Positions 13,396 to 26,641 are shown, numbered from the stretch's first letter. The stretch: 64,000 bases of DNA from Phascolomyces articulosus (GCA_025677815.1 JAIXMP010000025.1:1-64000); one strand, 5' to 3'. Numbers and translations are program-made. Notes: generated from the letters alone by a model not told the origin.

Positions 13396-14821
13396 TTAAA
13401 GTTTGTTTGAACTCTTTGCATGGACAACTGGATTCACAAGACTTCCAATACCTTCAATGAATACTTCACACACATCCTTATCCTTGAGCCACACATTAGG
13501 AGTTCGGCCAACCCCAACCCCATGAGGCGTTCCAGTTAAAATAACTTCTCCTGGCATCAATGTTGATCCTTGTGACAAGAAACTAACAATACTTGCCACA
13601 TTGAAAACTATATACATATAGGATAATTAATTCTTTTTTCATCTCTTCTAATATACTTGAATTCAAGATTGGGGCACACATACTCATATCATTTGTATTC
13701 CAATCTTGTAAAGATTGACCATTAACTTTGGTACCAAGTCGTAAACTGTTTGGGTCCTTGATCATCTTGGAAGAAACAATCATGGGTCCAATAGGATTGA
13801 AAGAATCAAATCCCTTCCCAAAACACCATTGAACTGCTTGTGTTTGCCATTTACGTGCACTTACATCGTTGGCAATTGTATATCCTATTTATATTAATAT
13901 TTCGATTCATTATGTTAATTTTCCCCATTGGTTTCATATTCAATGGGTAATAGTAGGCGGCTCATATCATTATATATAGAAACACTTTACCAGCAACATA
14001 ATCTAATGCTTCTTCTTCGGATACATCCTTGCAAGGTTTTCCAATGACAACAGCTAATTCTACCTCATAATCTGTTTGAGAATCCTGACAAATGGTAGGG
14101 ATAACAATAGGATCCAAAGGTCCTGCAGTACATTTTGGAGGCTTAATAAACACAACAGGAGTCTCTGGGATTTTGGCTTTGATCTCTTCGGCATGGCGAC
14201 GGTAGTTTAGACCGATACCTCGATAAAACGGAGGAAGAATAGGTGCAAGCACCTATTTTTATCGTCATTATCGTAACATAAAACAGGCTATTATTATTAA
14301 ACCAATCCAAACGTCATCTCGCACTACACATTCGTATAAAATTTAAATAGAGGTATACCTTTTTAACGGATACAACGGTGCTTGTTACTCTATGAGTACC
14401 AAAGACATCCCCTTCAATCAAGTAAGCCTTTAGTTGACCGTCAGTGATATCCGAGCCAGTGAGTTGTGATCCATTATTCAAAATGGGTTGGCCATAATGT
14501 GTGTTTCCAACTTCATCCACAAATCTATATTATAGAAGATGAAGATTATTTATATTTACGTACGCAATGTAAATAAACAAAGGATTATGTGAGTATATAG
14601 TGTTGCTTGTGAGACACTCTACTTTTTTTTTCTCATTCTAAAAAAATATTCACAAACCTGATAAGATGGGTCCATTCGGTATTAATCTACGTATGAAATT
14701 CAAAATTCGATAAGATGGTCGATATCCGTGTATATAAATCCAATAGTATTGACGTTTTTTCTTCCTTTGAATATCAAGAAAAGAGTTATTAAATATATAA
14801 ACTTACTGTTGAACTAGTCAT
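13396..14821 (-). CDS. Fumarylacetoacetate hydrolase (FAH) family enzyme
   Basis: Six exons: 14821-14807, 14686-14658, 14524-14359, 14252-13991, 13884-13684, 13607-13396; 294 aa. FAH-fold hallmarks are the [14 protein letters not shown] start of the catalytic domain, the metal-binding acidic series ending in [12 protein letters not shown], the [13 protein letters not shown] stretch, and the C-terminal [16 protein letters not shown] loop. The family (FAHD1/FAHD2 and homoprotocatechuate-pathway isomerases) comprises metal-dependent enzymes acting on acylpyruvates, oxaloacetate or related 2-oxo acids; the substrate cannot be read from sequence. The first two exons are only 15 and 29 nt; they are needed to supply the conserved [10 protein letters not shown] beginning, which supports the model. 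No targeting signal is obvious. Confidence 0.9.
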
Positions 14822-15166
14822 GCTGTTTATCTTTTGGCTTTATTAACAATATACGAAGATGGAAAAGGAGAAAGTGAAAAAAAAGAAGGAAAAAAAAGAT
14901 AATATCGTGTATGAAGTCCATTTATCTTTATTTGATCATCCTTTTAGTGTGTGTGTATGTGTGTATTATTCTCTTATGTGTTATGTGCATTTCCATGCAG
15001 TAAAAGAAAAAAGAAACCCCCCTCTTTAAGCTTTACCATAATAGGAAACGCACGAAGGTTCCGGGGTGCTACAGACAACGATTATCCGTTGTAAGCTAAT
15101 ACATAGTAGTTCATTAAAAAAAGAGATAATAATTCTTTTATTATTATATAAAATGATGATTAATAA
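14822..15166. other. Promoter of FAH gene / 3' side of PEX10
   Basis: The spacer has a GT-rich microsatellite near 14949-14970 and a poly-purine tract at about 14870-14900. Both flanking genes are on the - strand, so it serves as the upstream region of the FAH-family gene and the 3' UTR of PEX10. No open frame of note. Confidence 0.5.
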
Positions 15167-16881
15167 TTAAAAATTGTTCAAAGGTATCAAATGTGAAATA
15201 TTCACTGAACTACGGCAAAGTGGACATTCAGGCTATAAATAAAATAATAAAGAATAACGTCAATCATTTGCATTTCTACGCTTTATACCATGTGGCGTGC
15301 ACATCCTTCTCCTTTCTTTTCTCTACTTCATCATTATCTCCCTTTTTTTCTTTACCTTATTTTGGCACCATTCGACCACGCATGACCAGCAAAACAAATG
15401 ACCGCAAGGTGTAGATGTAGTCACTTTACGAGGTTCTAAACATAATGCACATTTAAGCATTTGCATTTCATCCTCATCAAGTTCTTCTTCTTCTGTTCCT
15501 TCTTCTTTTTCATCCTCGAATTTATCCATAAAATCAAAATCATCTTCATCTGCAATAGCTTCTATCACTTGATCTTCATTCTTGCGTGCTTCAGCCAATA
15601 ATTGCTCTTCACTTTCTGCAATTTCCTTTGCTTCCAAAGCAGCAGTTTCTTCTTCATGAATGCGCTTACGTGCTTCCATACGTTTTTTCAACGATAGATA
15701 TCCTTGGATCGCTAATTGAGCAATGATAAGTACACCCAAGACTTCATATCCAGCACGTTGTTCATGAGGTCCCAATTGTCGAGTAAAAATCTAAAACAGT
15801 AGACTTTGTAAGTCTCCATTCAACCATCTTTCGTTTCTTTCATCATGCTTCCAAATATCTTGAATATATGTTTCTATGAACAACAACTTACATATCTAGT
15901 ACCAGTTATCCGTTTTGAAAAGCTATAATAAGCACCAAAGAAGTAGAAAATGGCCAAATGAATTGGTTTTACATTTTTTACAAAGAATTCTTGTAATGGT
16001 TGCAACCAAACAGTGGCAAATTTAGAAGCACGATCTTTTAAACTCATAGATTCCTCATCATTTCGTACATGCTGTTGTCGACGTCCACGTCGTTTTAATT
16101 CGGTGACTGTACGTGTATAAATATAGGGTAAAAGTGTATGTGCAAATACAAGTGTTGCTCGTCGCTAAATATAATTTTGGATCAGTTTCATTTTCTTTTT
16201 TCACGTGGGACAAATTGACAAATTAAAACCGAAAACATCATCCCATTTGCAACCATTGAAAGACTATATTCTGGTATATGAAAAATATAGCTTTCAAAAA
16301 AAACACTTACAATGACTCCTGGATAGGTTTGAGCATATTGATTGAATTGTGCAAGATCACAATATTCTTCTCCCAATGTTTGTGTTCCTAATTATATCAA
16401 GGTATATATAAGTCATTGTTGATTATACGTTTATAAAAAAACATATATTGTAAAGGAGAGTTACCAAGCAAAGTAGTTAATCCATAATAACAAAAGTCGG
16501 ATAATGTATTGATTTCTTTTTGCCACTGGTGTTGAAGTCTCGATCCTTATTTTTTGGGAGTTGGGTCATTATTTTAAAAAAAAAAACTTGTTAGTCCATT
16601 GGCTTTATGTCTTTGCCATTTAGTTTAGTATAAAAGAAAAGACTTACCGAGAAATTGTTGACAAACACTTGACATTTGTTCTTGTAATATAGTAAGATAA
16701 TAAACGTCTTTTTGGTTTGCACGAACTGCATATGACAAACAAAAAATAAGAGTTTATCCAGAAAAAACTAGACGTCTTTATCATTGTTTATGAACTTACT
16801 TATATCAGGTTGAGCGCCTGAAGGGAAATTCATGGCCAATGGATTCGTGTTGGGTTTGGCATTATCGTTTGAATTGTCCAT
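15167..16881 (-). CDS. PEX10: Peroxin-10, RING-type peroxisomal E3 ligase subunit
   Basis: Seven exons, 16881-16800, 16725-16648, 16545-16465, 16387-16311, 16164-15892, 15790-15356, 15232-15167, give 363 aa. The C-terminal C3HC4 RING has Cys310, Cys313, Cys325, His327, Cys330, Cys333, Cys344 and Cys347, and the last intron splits it just before CPLC. The chain ends in a LIPLNNF-type tail like other PEX10 proteins. Upstream lie hydrophobic helices (around 140-180 and 205-220) and a very acidic linker (about 245-305). PEX10 with PEX2 and PEX12 forms the peroxisomal membrane ligase that ubiquitinates the import receptor PEX5. I start at the ATG at 16881, which is followed by a polar N-terminus as in the family; an upstream in-frame ATG would add a hydrophobic leader that looks like chance. 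Confidence 0.92.
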
Positions 16882-17111
16882 TATGTATAATATCAATGAA
16901 TAAAAAAAGTCCTTTTTATATATTTGTTGGTAATCGCTATTAGTCAAGCACAAAAAGGTTGAGTGTGAGAGTAGTAGGAGGTGTTCTAAAATGATATACC
17001 CCACAATTTCTCAAATGGGTATTTCATGGCTATTTTTCAACCCGTTCGTATTATTCAGCTTTTTTTCCTTTCTTGCTTTAATTATTACATATCAAATATA
17101 CACTTACCACC
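16882..17111. promoter_or_regulatory. Putative bidirectional PEX10/PEX12 promoter
   Basis: Only 230 bp separate the start codons of PEX10 (-) and PEX12 (+), so both promoters and 5' UTRs must fit here. The sequence is AT-rich with a T/C-rich tract near 17061-17085 on the PEX12 side and ATAAAAAAAGTC-type runs on the PEX10 side. I cannot point to a defined factor site. Bidirectional function is inferred from spacing and from the two products belonging to one complex. Confidence 0.6.
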
Positions 17112-17266
17112 ATGGAATTTATGAGTGCATTAGGTTCGCAAGAGGATGCCTATCGGCCCTCTCTGTTTGAACTGGATGCTCAACAAAAGTTGCGTGAATT
17201 ACTTCAACCTGCAGTACAATATGTTCTTGCTGTAAGTTTTATTTTTGGGGGTTTTATTTTTTTTAC

Positions 17267-17308
<42 letters not shown>

Positions 17309-18705
17309 GGATCAACATTAATATGAAAAACTTAATCATTTTACTTTTTCTTTAGATCTACGCACAAAGATATCCTCGTTTACTCATTCGTGTAGTGAAT
17401 TACCATGAAGAGTTTTATGCCATTCTCATGTTTTTCATTGAACGCCATTATTTGAAAGAGTGGGGTATGTTGTCAATAAGAATAATAATCTAACAAACAA
17501 TAGTTCATATATGGATATATGTATTTATATACAAAAAAAAGCTGACATATATCAATTATATAAAAACTAGGTGCATCCTTTGCCGAGAATTTTTATGGTT
17601 TAAAACGAGTTTCCTCTGCTTACTTAAATAGCAACAAGTTTGCAGCTGTCAACGGAGCACAATCCAGCACCCCTCCATTAACACGCAACCAGATCACCAA
17701 ATCATTATTGGTCTTGGTAGGTTTACCTTATGTCAAATGCAGGCTGGACCTGTTCTATTCCCAAATCTCCGGTGGATTATCCGCATCCATTCTTGGAGGA
17801 AATGAGCAAGAGGAAAGAGAGGCTGAAGAATTGTCAGATATGGATACTCCAGCAAGGCGAAAATTAGCTATTCGATTGACGCAATTATTCCGTAAAGTGT
17901 ATCCTTATATCAACATGCTTTATCATGGATCCAATTTGGCTTATAATATTGCATATCTTTTTGGAAAAACAAAATACTATTCTCCATGGTTGCATTTAAT
18001 TGGATTGGAAATTAAACGAATGAGTATGGCGGATTATGTAAGTGAATTATAATCAAGAGGAAAGAGAGAAGGATAACGTTAGAATTTTGTTTTTTCGGAT
18101 CATGGAATAAGGATATTTTACTCATTTGCTCCAATGATTTTATATAGCGAACATATTATGACAAGTTAGCACAAGCACAACCCAAAAACCAGAGTACATC
18201 TTTCTTATCCACGTCATTTAGTACCATGTCAGGAGTATTTAGTAAAGTCATTGAATTCCTCAAGGTGCTTTTACCAATGTCCATTTTCTTCTACAAATTT
18301 TTGGAATGGTGGTATTCTTCTGAATTTGCACGAGGTGGTAATGCTGGTGCTCTTGGTGATGGTGAATCAGAAGACACAATCCCTCCTCCAGAAAAATTAA
18401 AGGTAATAAACAATCTATTTAATTTTAGAAAGAGATGTCTTTGTAAAAGAACCTTTTTACTCATGTTGATGTTGATGATTTCCTAGGCTGATCCACGAGG
18501 AACACCAGTACCAGCTACACGTAACACATGTCCGTTGTGCTTAACTTCTCCCATCAACAATCCAACAGCACTCCCATCTGGATATGTCTTTTGTTATACT
18601 TGCGCTTATCACTATGTTGAAGAGCATAACCGTTGTCCTGTCACATGGACCAAGGTTGAACGAGGAATAGAAGGTTTAACAAAGGTGTATGCCGATGTCA
18701 TGTAG
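17112..18705 (+). CDS. PEX12: Peroxin-12, peroxisomal E3 ligase subunit
   Basis: Five exons, 17112-17231, 17356-17464, 17571-18037, 18148-18402, 18487-18705, give 389 aa. The N-terminal part carries the Pex2/Pex12 region (EDAYRPSLFELDAQQKL; later RLTQLFRKVYPYINMLYHG), followed by a hydrophobic helix near 285-305 and a short WWYSSEF loop. The C-terminal zinc region keeps only five cysteines (331, 334, 352, 355, 366), the degenerate RING that is normal for PEX12. Known role: with PEX10 and PEX2 it forms the retrotranslocation channel/ligase for PEX5. Intron 1 contains a 36-A homopolymer. The gene is divergent from PEX10 and convergent with the TTL-family gene, 167 bp away. Confidence 0.92.
17272..17307 (+). 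repeat. 36-A homopolymer in PEX12 intron 1
   Basis: An uninterrupted run of 36 A lies inside the first PEX12 intron, between the donor at 17232 and the acceptor ending at 17355. Its length is likely to vary between strains and between sequencing runs. Confidence 0.9.
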
Positions 18706-18872
18706 AAATATAAATATTTTTTTAATGATATATAACAACTCAACAATCCACAACAACAAACAAACAAACAATCCAAATAATAATACCTCCAAACTCCTAA
18801 CAAACACACATTTGTTTCTTTACATATAAAAGCATACTCTAACTGTCTTTAATTTTTTTCTTTTTCTCTCTA

Positions 18873-20169
18873 TCATTGTAAAGAAAGTAATTTTTTGTCA
18901 AACACTTTGACCAATTTAGAGTGTGGATTCCAAGTTTGATCACCAAAGAAAGGCTCAATGGCTGTTTGAACAGTAGCATCAAATAATTCTTGAACGACAT
19001 GTTGGAGTTTGGATCCAGTTTGTTTAAAATCTGGGAACTAAAAAATAGAGGGTAAAACGATAGTTTGAGTGCATGAGAGAAATGAATTATTTTATCCCAG
19101 AGAAAAAAAAAATACTTACTGCATTGGCTTCAAGGAAATACACCTTATTATCTGCATCCATAATAAAGTCAACACCAAACAATTCAAAAGAGTTTGGAAT
19201 AGCTTGAAACGTGGTCATTTCACTCGTACAAGCATCAAACACATCGGCCAAAATAGCTCGCATTTGATCAAACATATGTTCCAGATCCTGATCCTGAATA
19301 CCAAACTTATTGAGTTCCCAGAATAACCGTACCGATTGATCTTCATCAAAATCTTCCTGATCTGTTTGAATACAAGTATTGGAAATATGTGCCAAGGAGT
19401 CTTCAAGATTGTTCAAGTCATAAGGTCGAAGTGCAAATAAGGCCAACATGTCACGATAAAGGTATACTTGAATATTGGAAACTGCTAAAACATAAGCTCT
19501 CACATGAAACTTGCGGTTATTGACAAGTAATGGATTACTGATATAACGTTGAATCACCCATTCTCGCACCTGCGTTAAATCTTCTTGATCATCATCCTCT
19601 TCTTCGTCTTCGGTATCACTTTCTGGTTCTTCAAAGATAGCACATAATTGATTCAGTGAATCAAACACATGAATACCAGCCGCTTTGTTAGCCATACTTG
19701 GCTTAATAATAAAAACATGTTTTTTATCATCTTCTAATTCGGATTCTTCATTTTCTTTTAAATCTCTTTCGACTTCAAACACTTCATTCAAGGCTTCGTC
19801 GATATAATCGATATGGTCCAATTCAAATTGCCACGTTTCTGGAATGGCGTGCTTCAGGATACTGGATGGATTTTTTGACAAGTATTTGGATACATTGTAT
19901 GAAAATTGAGCTTTTCGGATCAATCCTTTTCGAATACAGTAAGCATTAGCCATGGTTGTTTCTTCTTTTGCAGCTAGTAAAGACCAGTTAATCAACTCGT
20001 ATTCCAACCATTGCAATGCAATGGGTGTTGATTCAGAAATCAAATCAGCTTCGCTATTCTCCTCGGTAATGTCTTGAACAATGTCCCACTCCAATTGACT
20101 TTGTTGTAATGCCTTAATAACAGCATTGTGGGTATAAGGTTCGTCAAGGTGAACAAGTGCTCGGTGCAT
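18873..20169 (-). CDS. Tubulin-tyrosine ligase (TTL) family protein
   Basis: Two exons, 20169-19120 and 19037-18873, give 404 aa. It has the TTL-type ATP-grasp layout: FIIKPSMANKAAGIHVF (nucleotide-binding lysine region), EWVIQRYISNPLLVNNRKFHVRAYV cut here as two blocks EWVIQRYI and KFHVRAYV, and FELFGVDFIMD..VYFLEANA near the metal-binding Asp/Asn pair, continued in exon 2 by FPDFKQTG. An acidic insert (about 175-200) interrupts the fold. The family ligates amino acids to tubulin or other proteins; the closest fungal relative by motif is the yeast Pby1-type TTL-domain protein, whose substrate is unclear. Function beyond an amino-acid ligase fold is inference. Confidence 0.87.
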
Positions 20170-22237
20170 AATAGTAAGTAGTTAAGAAAATTTTTTTGGG
20201 AGTAATATATAATAATAGAATGGGTTCTCTTCTGTAAATGGACCTTCTACAATTGGAAGTAGTCGTCCAATTACATACACCGCCATTTGAGATGGGGCTT
20301 CTTGAATTAAAAGAAATTCTACCCCTTGCATATTTCTAATTTCGAGCAGTAATACTTTACTAATCCAACATGGATGATGATTCTATTCAGTTGCTAAATA
20401 GTGATTGAGTAAAATGATAGTTATATTACTTTTATAGCAATCTTGTCATTTTGACAAGTAAAGCCTATTTTTTGGTTACAGATCGTTCATCATTAGAAAA
20501 TAATAGTGAAATATTTATATTTACCAAAAGAAGAAAAAAGGAGTTTATTTTGTTGTTGTGGTGGTTGTTGTTTGCATGGTAACAAACAACGCCACCCCCT
20601 TTCATCCCACGCATCTAGATTGAGAGATTTATCAATTTTTTTAGTGAATAGATCAAAAGTCATGAGTAAATAGCCTATTTGCAATAAAGCAGTTGTTTCA
20701 CACCATCAAGAAAAAAAAGGCGTGGTGTGTGCCTTACAATACTTTTTATGATAAAAAAGGCAAACAAACAAATAAAAAAAGAATAGTTATATAATATAAA
20801 AAGCCACTTGATGATGATGATAATAATATCACGAAATATCATTGGATATAAAGAGGAAGTACAATTATGCATCTTTGGCATGTGTTCTCTTGCTAGTTTT
20901 TTAATCTCTGTATTATTACACAAGTAGAAATGAATAAAAAAAGTTGACTTGTCTTTGTTTTTAGCTGAGCCAACGATAAACTCTTTCGATTTTCCCGTTA
21001 TGATTTGGTGAGTAAAAAAAAAAGTATTTTATAATATATTTAGTTATATTTTATAAGGTTCAAACCATTCGTTTTCTACAATGATTTGTTCGATCTATTT
21101 CCTTGCACAGCAGCAAGAGACTCCGCGGATGAAAGGCAAAGAGGCACGTTAAAATAATTTTGATCAATCGTCATTCATTTCACCACTCATTATTTTTTTA
21201 ATTTCCCACCTCCCTTGTAATAATCAAACGAGTGTTGAGCCACATGCTTTTTTTATATAATGTGGTATGAATGCGTGTGTGCGTGTGTGTATGAATTCGG
21301 CAAAACCTTTTCAGTAATATGATTGATGAACGATAACGACCCTCAGAAAACTTACATATTTGTAAAAAAGACGCATGCTCTTTTTTTGTTGTATGACAAG
21401 AACAAACTGGTTAAAGTCGCATGACAGAAACATATAACCAATAAATGATGGGAAGACTCTATGTTCCGTTTGTCAACCTTTGTAATTGTTTTTTTTTATT
21501 AACAAGTTGATTGTATTTTCAAGATAATGAATGTTCTATTACTAATATTAGAAGAGCATATAGACACACACACACACAGCCTCGTTTCTATCACGGTGCC
21601 ACGTTGTTGTTGAGTTATTTCACACTGATTGAATTATACAAATGAAGCACGCAATTCCAAAGCGGGAACTGATCTTCCAATTATTTTATTATTATTGTAA
21701 CTATAAAAAGCATTATTATTCTTGTCATTCTTGATCGTCATCCTCCCATCTTATTCACTTAACTATTACTACGAATGGAATCAATACAACAAGAACAAGA
21801 CCATTGAATGGGAACCATGCGTCAAATAAATAATAATCATGATAATAAATAAATAAAGAGTTACTCTCACGCTATTCTGTAAAAAGTATTTCCGGGAAAA
21901 AAGATAGTCCAAAGAGGAGGTTTTACATATTTAGACAAGTTTACTTGACTCACAAATCACTCGACTCGTGGGGGGGGGAGAGGGGATTTGCTGCGTGTGT
22001 TATCATCTGATCTGTGCACCTCACACACAACTCATATATAATTATTTCTTTCTTTATTTCTTTCCTTTTGGTAATTTCTTTCTCTTCTTCTTCTTTTTCT
22101 TCGTATTTTTCAATTTATTTTTCTAAACAACCCATCATTGTCATTATTATTATTACTGCCCGTCAACTTTAGATTATTAGATAACACACCATTTATAACA
22201 ACCCCCTGATTATTATTATTCTTAACTATATCAAACC
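20170..22237. other. Long shared upstream region (TTL / arrestin 1)
   Basis: Two kilobases between divergent starts. It holds a GT microsatellite near 21270-21290, a CA run near 21572-21583, a G run near 21970, and a strong pyrimidine tract at about 22045-22110 just before the arrestin gene. A possible spliced 5' leader ending around 20962 (TTTTTAG) cannot be tested from sequence. No supported gene. Confidence 0.5.
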
Positions 22238-23868
22238 ATGGACCGTATTCGTTCATCCATCAAAACCAAGATTCATGTTGAAAGCGATCAATTAGTTTTG
22301 TATGGCACTCCTTCCGAATCTGCCGGATGTGTACTTCGTGGTGTACTTGACGTTCGTGTACAAGAACCTACCAAAGTCAAAGCGATTTCTTTACGATTCA
22401 CTGGTAAAATGACAATCACTTGGACTGAACGTAAGTAATATATCCATTGATAAATTAAACAAGATGAGTTTTTTTTTCGAGAGTGAGTGAATAAAAATGG
22501 ATGAAATAACGATGATGACAATGCTGTAAAAAAAAAATTATATATATACGTATCTATTTCAACGTTTGATCCACCAACCTTTATAAAGATGTATTCATAG
22601 CTGTAAGTCACGGCCATGAACGATTATATCAAGATGAACGATTGTTGATCAATCATACCTGGAACTTTTTACCAAAAACATCCAACTTGCATCAACTTGA
22701 TCCAGGATTATACAGTTACGAATTTGAACTTCCATTACCAGGCGATTTACCAGAATCAACTCATATCACTTCATTTTATCTCGTACAATATCGACTCAAG
22801 GCAACGGTTCAACGGACTCGATTGTTACCCAACAATACGGCTCATCAACTGATTCACATGTCACGACAAATGTTACCATTACAACCTGAATTTCTCGAGC
22901 CTGTTATTGTGGCAAATCAATGGACCAATAAATTAGATTATGAAATCAGTATACCATCCAAAACATACTCTCATGGTGACGATATTCCGATTAGTATACG
23001 AGTGACACCATTAGTAAGCGATTTACGGATCCGACACTTGACGTGCACGTTTAAAGAATACATGATTTGTCGAGCCACCAGTGGTTGGTTTGGAGGACAT
23101 TCACGAGCTCAAGGTCGTATTATTTATTTTACACGCGATGATCATTTTGGTTCTTCCAATAGTAGTCAAGGTGACAGTTTCATCGTGTGGTCCAAAGTCC
23201 TCACCATTACTGTGCCGCGTTCAAATCACCAGATTCAATGTGATGTGCATAACGATGTTGTTCGAGTCCGACACAAGCTGAAATTTATAGTGTCAATAGA
23301 AAACCCAGATGGCCATGTGTCAGAACTACGTGCAGCGTTACCTGTCATGATTTGCCCAACAACACCTGTTTCTACTGGATTGCCATCCTATGAAGAAGCG
23401 TGGCAAACTCTGCCTTATGATCCAGCATTAATGGTTTCTTTGTTACATCATCGATCCATTCCTGGTTCTTCAGGAGATGAAGCATCGAGTACTAATAACA
23501 ATGATGATAATAATGCGACAGCAACGACAACAACAACGACACCAAGAAGGCGAGCATCTGAAAATCCAGCGACTAATAGGAGGAGAATTGGTGGGGAACG
23601 AAGAAGATGGTCATTCTTTGGTGGATATGATAGATCATCCACTCCAGCAATAGCAGAAGATGAACCTACAAGTAGTCCAGACGAAGATGGTTGCAACTAT
23701 AATAGAAGATCAACCTTACGGCATAATATTATTCCTATTGCTGGATCTTCTTCATCGGCTGCTCGACCATGTAGTGCTATTGATTTATACCCGGGTAATA
23801 TTGTTAATGACTCTGTCATCAATAGTCATTTGCCCACATATGATGAATTCTTATTGACATCTCGATAA
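22238..23868 (+). CDS. Alpha-arrestin (ART-type ubiquitin ligase adaptor) 1
   Basis: Two exons, 22238-22430 and 22601-23868, give 486 aa. N-terminal arrestin domain: LYGTPSESAGCVLRGVLDVRV, then LRFTGKMTITWTE; the intron falls directly after. The second sandwich begins around HTWNFLP and GLYSYEFELPLPGDLPES, and the C-terminal arrestin domain follows (DYEISIPSKTYSHGDDI..RVTPLVSDLRI). The tail is low in complexity (Asn/Thr/Ser/Arg) and contains LPSYEEAW and LPTYDEFL, PY-like motifs of the kind bound by Rsp5/NEDD4 WW domains. Fungal members direct ubiquitination and endocytosis of plasma-membrane transporters. The start ATG has a good context (AAACCATGG). Confidence 0.9.
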
Positions 23869-26641
23869 AAACACACATTTACATACACACCTTTCTCCCT
23901 CTTCTTTACTTTCTATTTTGTATATTATTATGTCATTGTATATTTCTTTTATTTGAACAACTTCCCCTCTTTGTCCTTTTTCTTTTTACAAATTCCCCAT
24001 ACCTTCATCTACTATTCCAACCATTATTAATTGTAAGATATATAGCATATATTTATGGATCAATTACATAGTTTTTTGTAGCATTTAGCACTACCTGGAT
24101 AACTTTTTTATTTCGGAATATTGGAAATATAATATTAATAAAAACTTGTAAACAACATCAGCAGAATGGATAAATGACCGATATAGAAGAATAGATAATA
24201 AATCCATATAATCGTGGAAATAACAAAAAAGAAAGGTGTCGATAAGCAGCCATTGTGAAATATTGGGTGAGATCTTCAATCATCTGCTTACGTATCTATT
24301 GTTCTAAAAGAAGCTCCATAAAGAAATTTTCCGAGATAAAAAAAAAATAAAGTTGTTTGGTTATTTAGAAATTATAGAATCGATGGAAAGCCATACTTTT
24401 ATCTGTTTATGGGTTGTTGTTATAATAAGAAAGAAGGTCATACTGTATATGTGTTGTTACCTTGATTCCACACCCACTTGATCAGTATCACTTCTTTTAG
24501 GCCCATTATTGAAATTGAATTTAACTTTACTGTAACGTGTGTACTCTCTTATCTCAACGAAATAGTGGCTATCGTTTACCTTCATTCAAAAATATTCAAT
24601 ATAAAAAGTATGGATGGAAGCTGATGTATATTTTTGTGTGCAAAAAAAAAAAAATACTGCGGTAGAAATGTGAGTCACCGCATTTGGGGTTTCTTTTATT
24701 AATAAATGTTGTAATAATTTAATGGAACTAACAAAAATGTACGACAACAGAAAAATGTTGAGCATTTATATATAATTGTATATATATAGTTGAAGGAAAA
24801 TAGAATATAAAAACATGTTTATATATTTTAAATGGATTGATAAAGGAGTTATTTAAGAAACATTCTTTTGATATCATTTGCTTTAGGCAAAGGAGATAAC
24901 AATTTGTTATTACTGATAGAAAAAAATGACAGAATTTATTTAAGATGCTGTCAAAATAATCGGTTCATTATTTCAGCCGAGGTATAATTGATAGATGAAA
25001 TTCATGAAGTATGCGTCTTTCATTTATTCTCCCTTTATTTTAACATGTATATTTATTTCAATGTAATATACTTGGACACAGCTATTAAATTCATTTTATT
25101 AAACATTTATCTAAAGATAAAAATCGGAGGCTTTGCAGAATTAATCCCATTCGTACGATGGTTGTACAGATCATAGACCCACATGATAATTGAGGGGGAC
25201 TTCTGGTGTTACTTCCGTCCACCTTTTGAAACAAGGGAATTTTTTCATACTTTTCCCAAGTAACCTAAAAACTGAAAAGATATCGTCGTCATCATAATCT
25301 ATTCACTGCTTAAGTATAAATCTGTTTTAACGTTTTATAACAAGAATGACATCTGTGTGAAAAAATGATAATGATTTTGCTTACACTATCTATGTAAGGG
25401 AAGCGGTTGAAGATGACTACTTTTTAGAGTTTAACATTGTATTGTAACACTCCTTGTATACGATTTTACACAGTCATCAAAATTCACACCAATATTAACT
25501 ACGATGCGTCAACATAATAGGTTCGTTAGAAAATGTATTCTATGCTTTAAAGATTTCTGAACAGCAGTACCTATTCCATCGTTTATTACCACAAAAAGAG
25601 GTGTTATTTGGATTTCTTCTAATCTAATGGTGGTACAAGATATGCAATCGCGTAAACTGATTTAGCCTGATGTTTCTTTTTACATACTAGCTTCCACATT
25701 TTGGGTTCTTTCCACGATATTATTATTCTCATATCGGTACGCTATAGTACCATAGATGGAGCTGTTTATCCATATGGTAATAAATTACCAGGTGTGTCAG
25801 AAACGAGAATTTTTTTTCTCGCATGAAAAAGGAGAATGAAATACGCGTTATAAAACAAAGGCAGAATGATTACTAGAGTTGTAGTCATCGTGGTTGGTTT
25901 TTTTTATAAATATTGTTTATATTACCTTCTTCTTGTCTTACAGGTTAAATTTTATATATCTATATAATAATGGAAGACTAGCTTGACTTGCGTTTATTAG
26001 ATACATGGAGGTTTGCGTACGGTACTTTGAGGAGATATAAAACATAAGAAGAAAGAAGAAGGTGTATCTTCAACTAAATACCCTTGTCATTAGGAGAAAA
26101 AGTTATGATGGTAAGTGTGAGTATATGTAAAGACTATGAAGCAATGGTACAGTAACGCCATGTATTATACCAGAGGAATAGTTCAGGTACTTAGATTTAA
26201 CATCTATAGTATATATATATATATATATATATATATAACTTATTAGTAACAAATGGCATTGTATATAAAAAAATACAATGTAATGAATTTTTTAATTCGT
26301 TTTAACTAATTCCTTTGCAATTTTCAGTTTTTTCCCCACAAACCAATAATTAAAGGAACCGTTTATAATAGTCGTGTTAATCATAACTGACGTAGAGATA
26401 TATCATCATATTATTAATATTAATAGTACTGTACACGTATAAGTTATATAATGAAGTCAATGAATCTAGCTTCATCCAAAACAGCTCAAAAGAGTATGAA
26501 AAGAGCTGAATTTATTAAGTATAGTAACAACACGAAACAAACAGAACTCTTATGTATACATACACCACTACCCTATCCCTGTATATATGAAGATGTAAAA
26601 AGGGGCTTGGTTGAGTGTAAAGAAATGTAAACTACTTTTAA
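23869..26641. other. Gene-poor AT-rich stretch
   Basis: About 2.8 kb without a supported gene. The first 150 bp are pyrimidine-rich and probably the arrestin 3' UTR. A (TA)14 microsatellite lies at 26210-26237. Frames of up to 62 codons occur, with no recognisable similarity or exon partner. Confidence 0.5.
26210..26237. repeat. (TA)14 microsatellite
   Basis: Fourteen perfect TA units in an otherwise non-coding AT-rich stretch. Confidence 0.9.
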
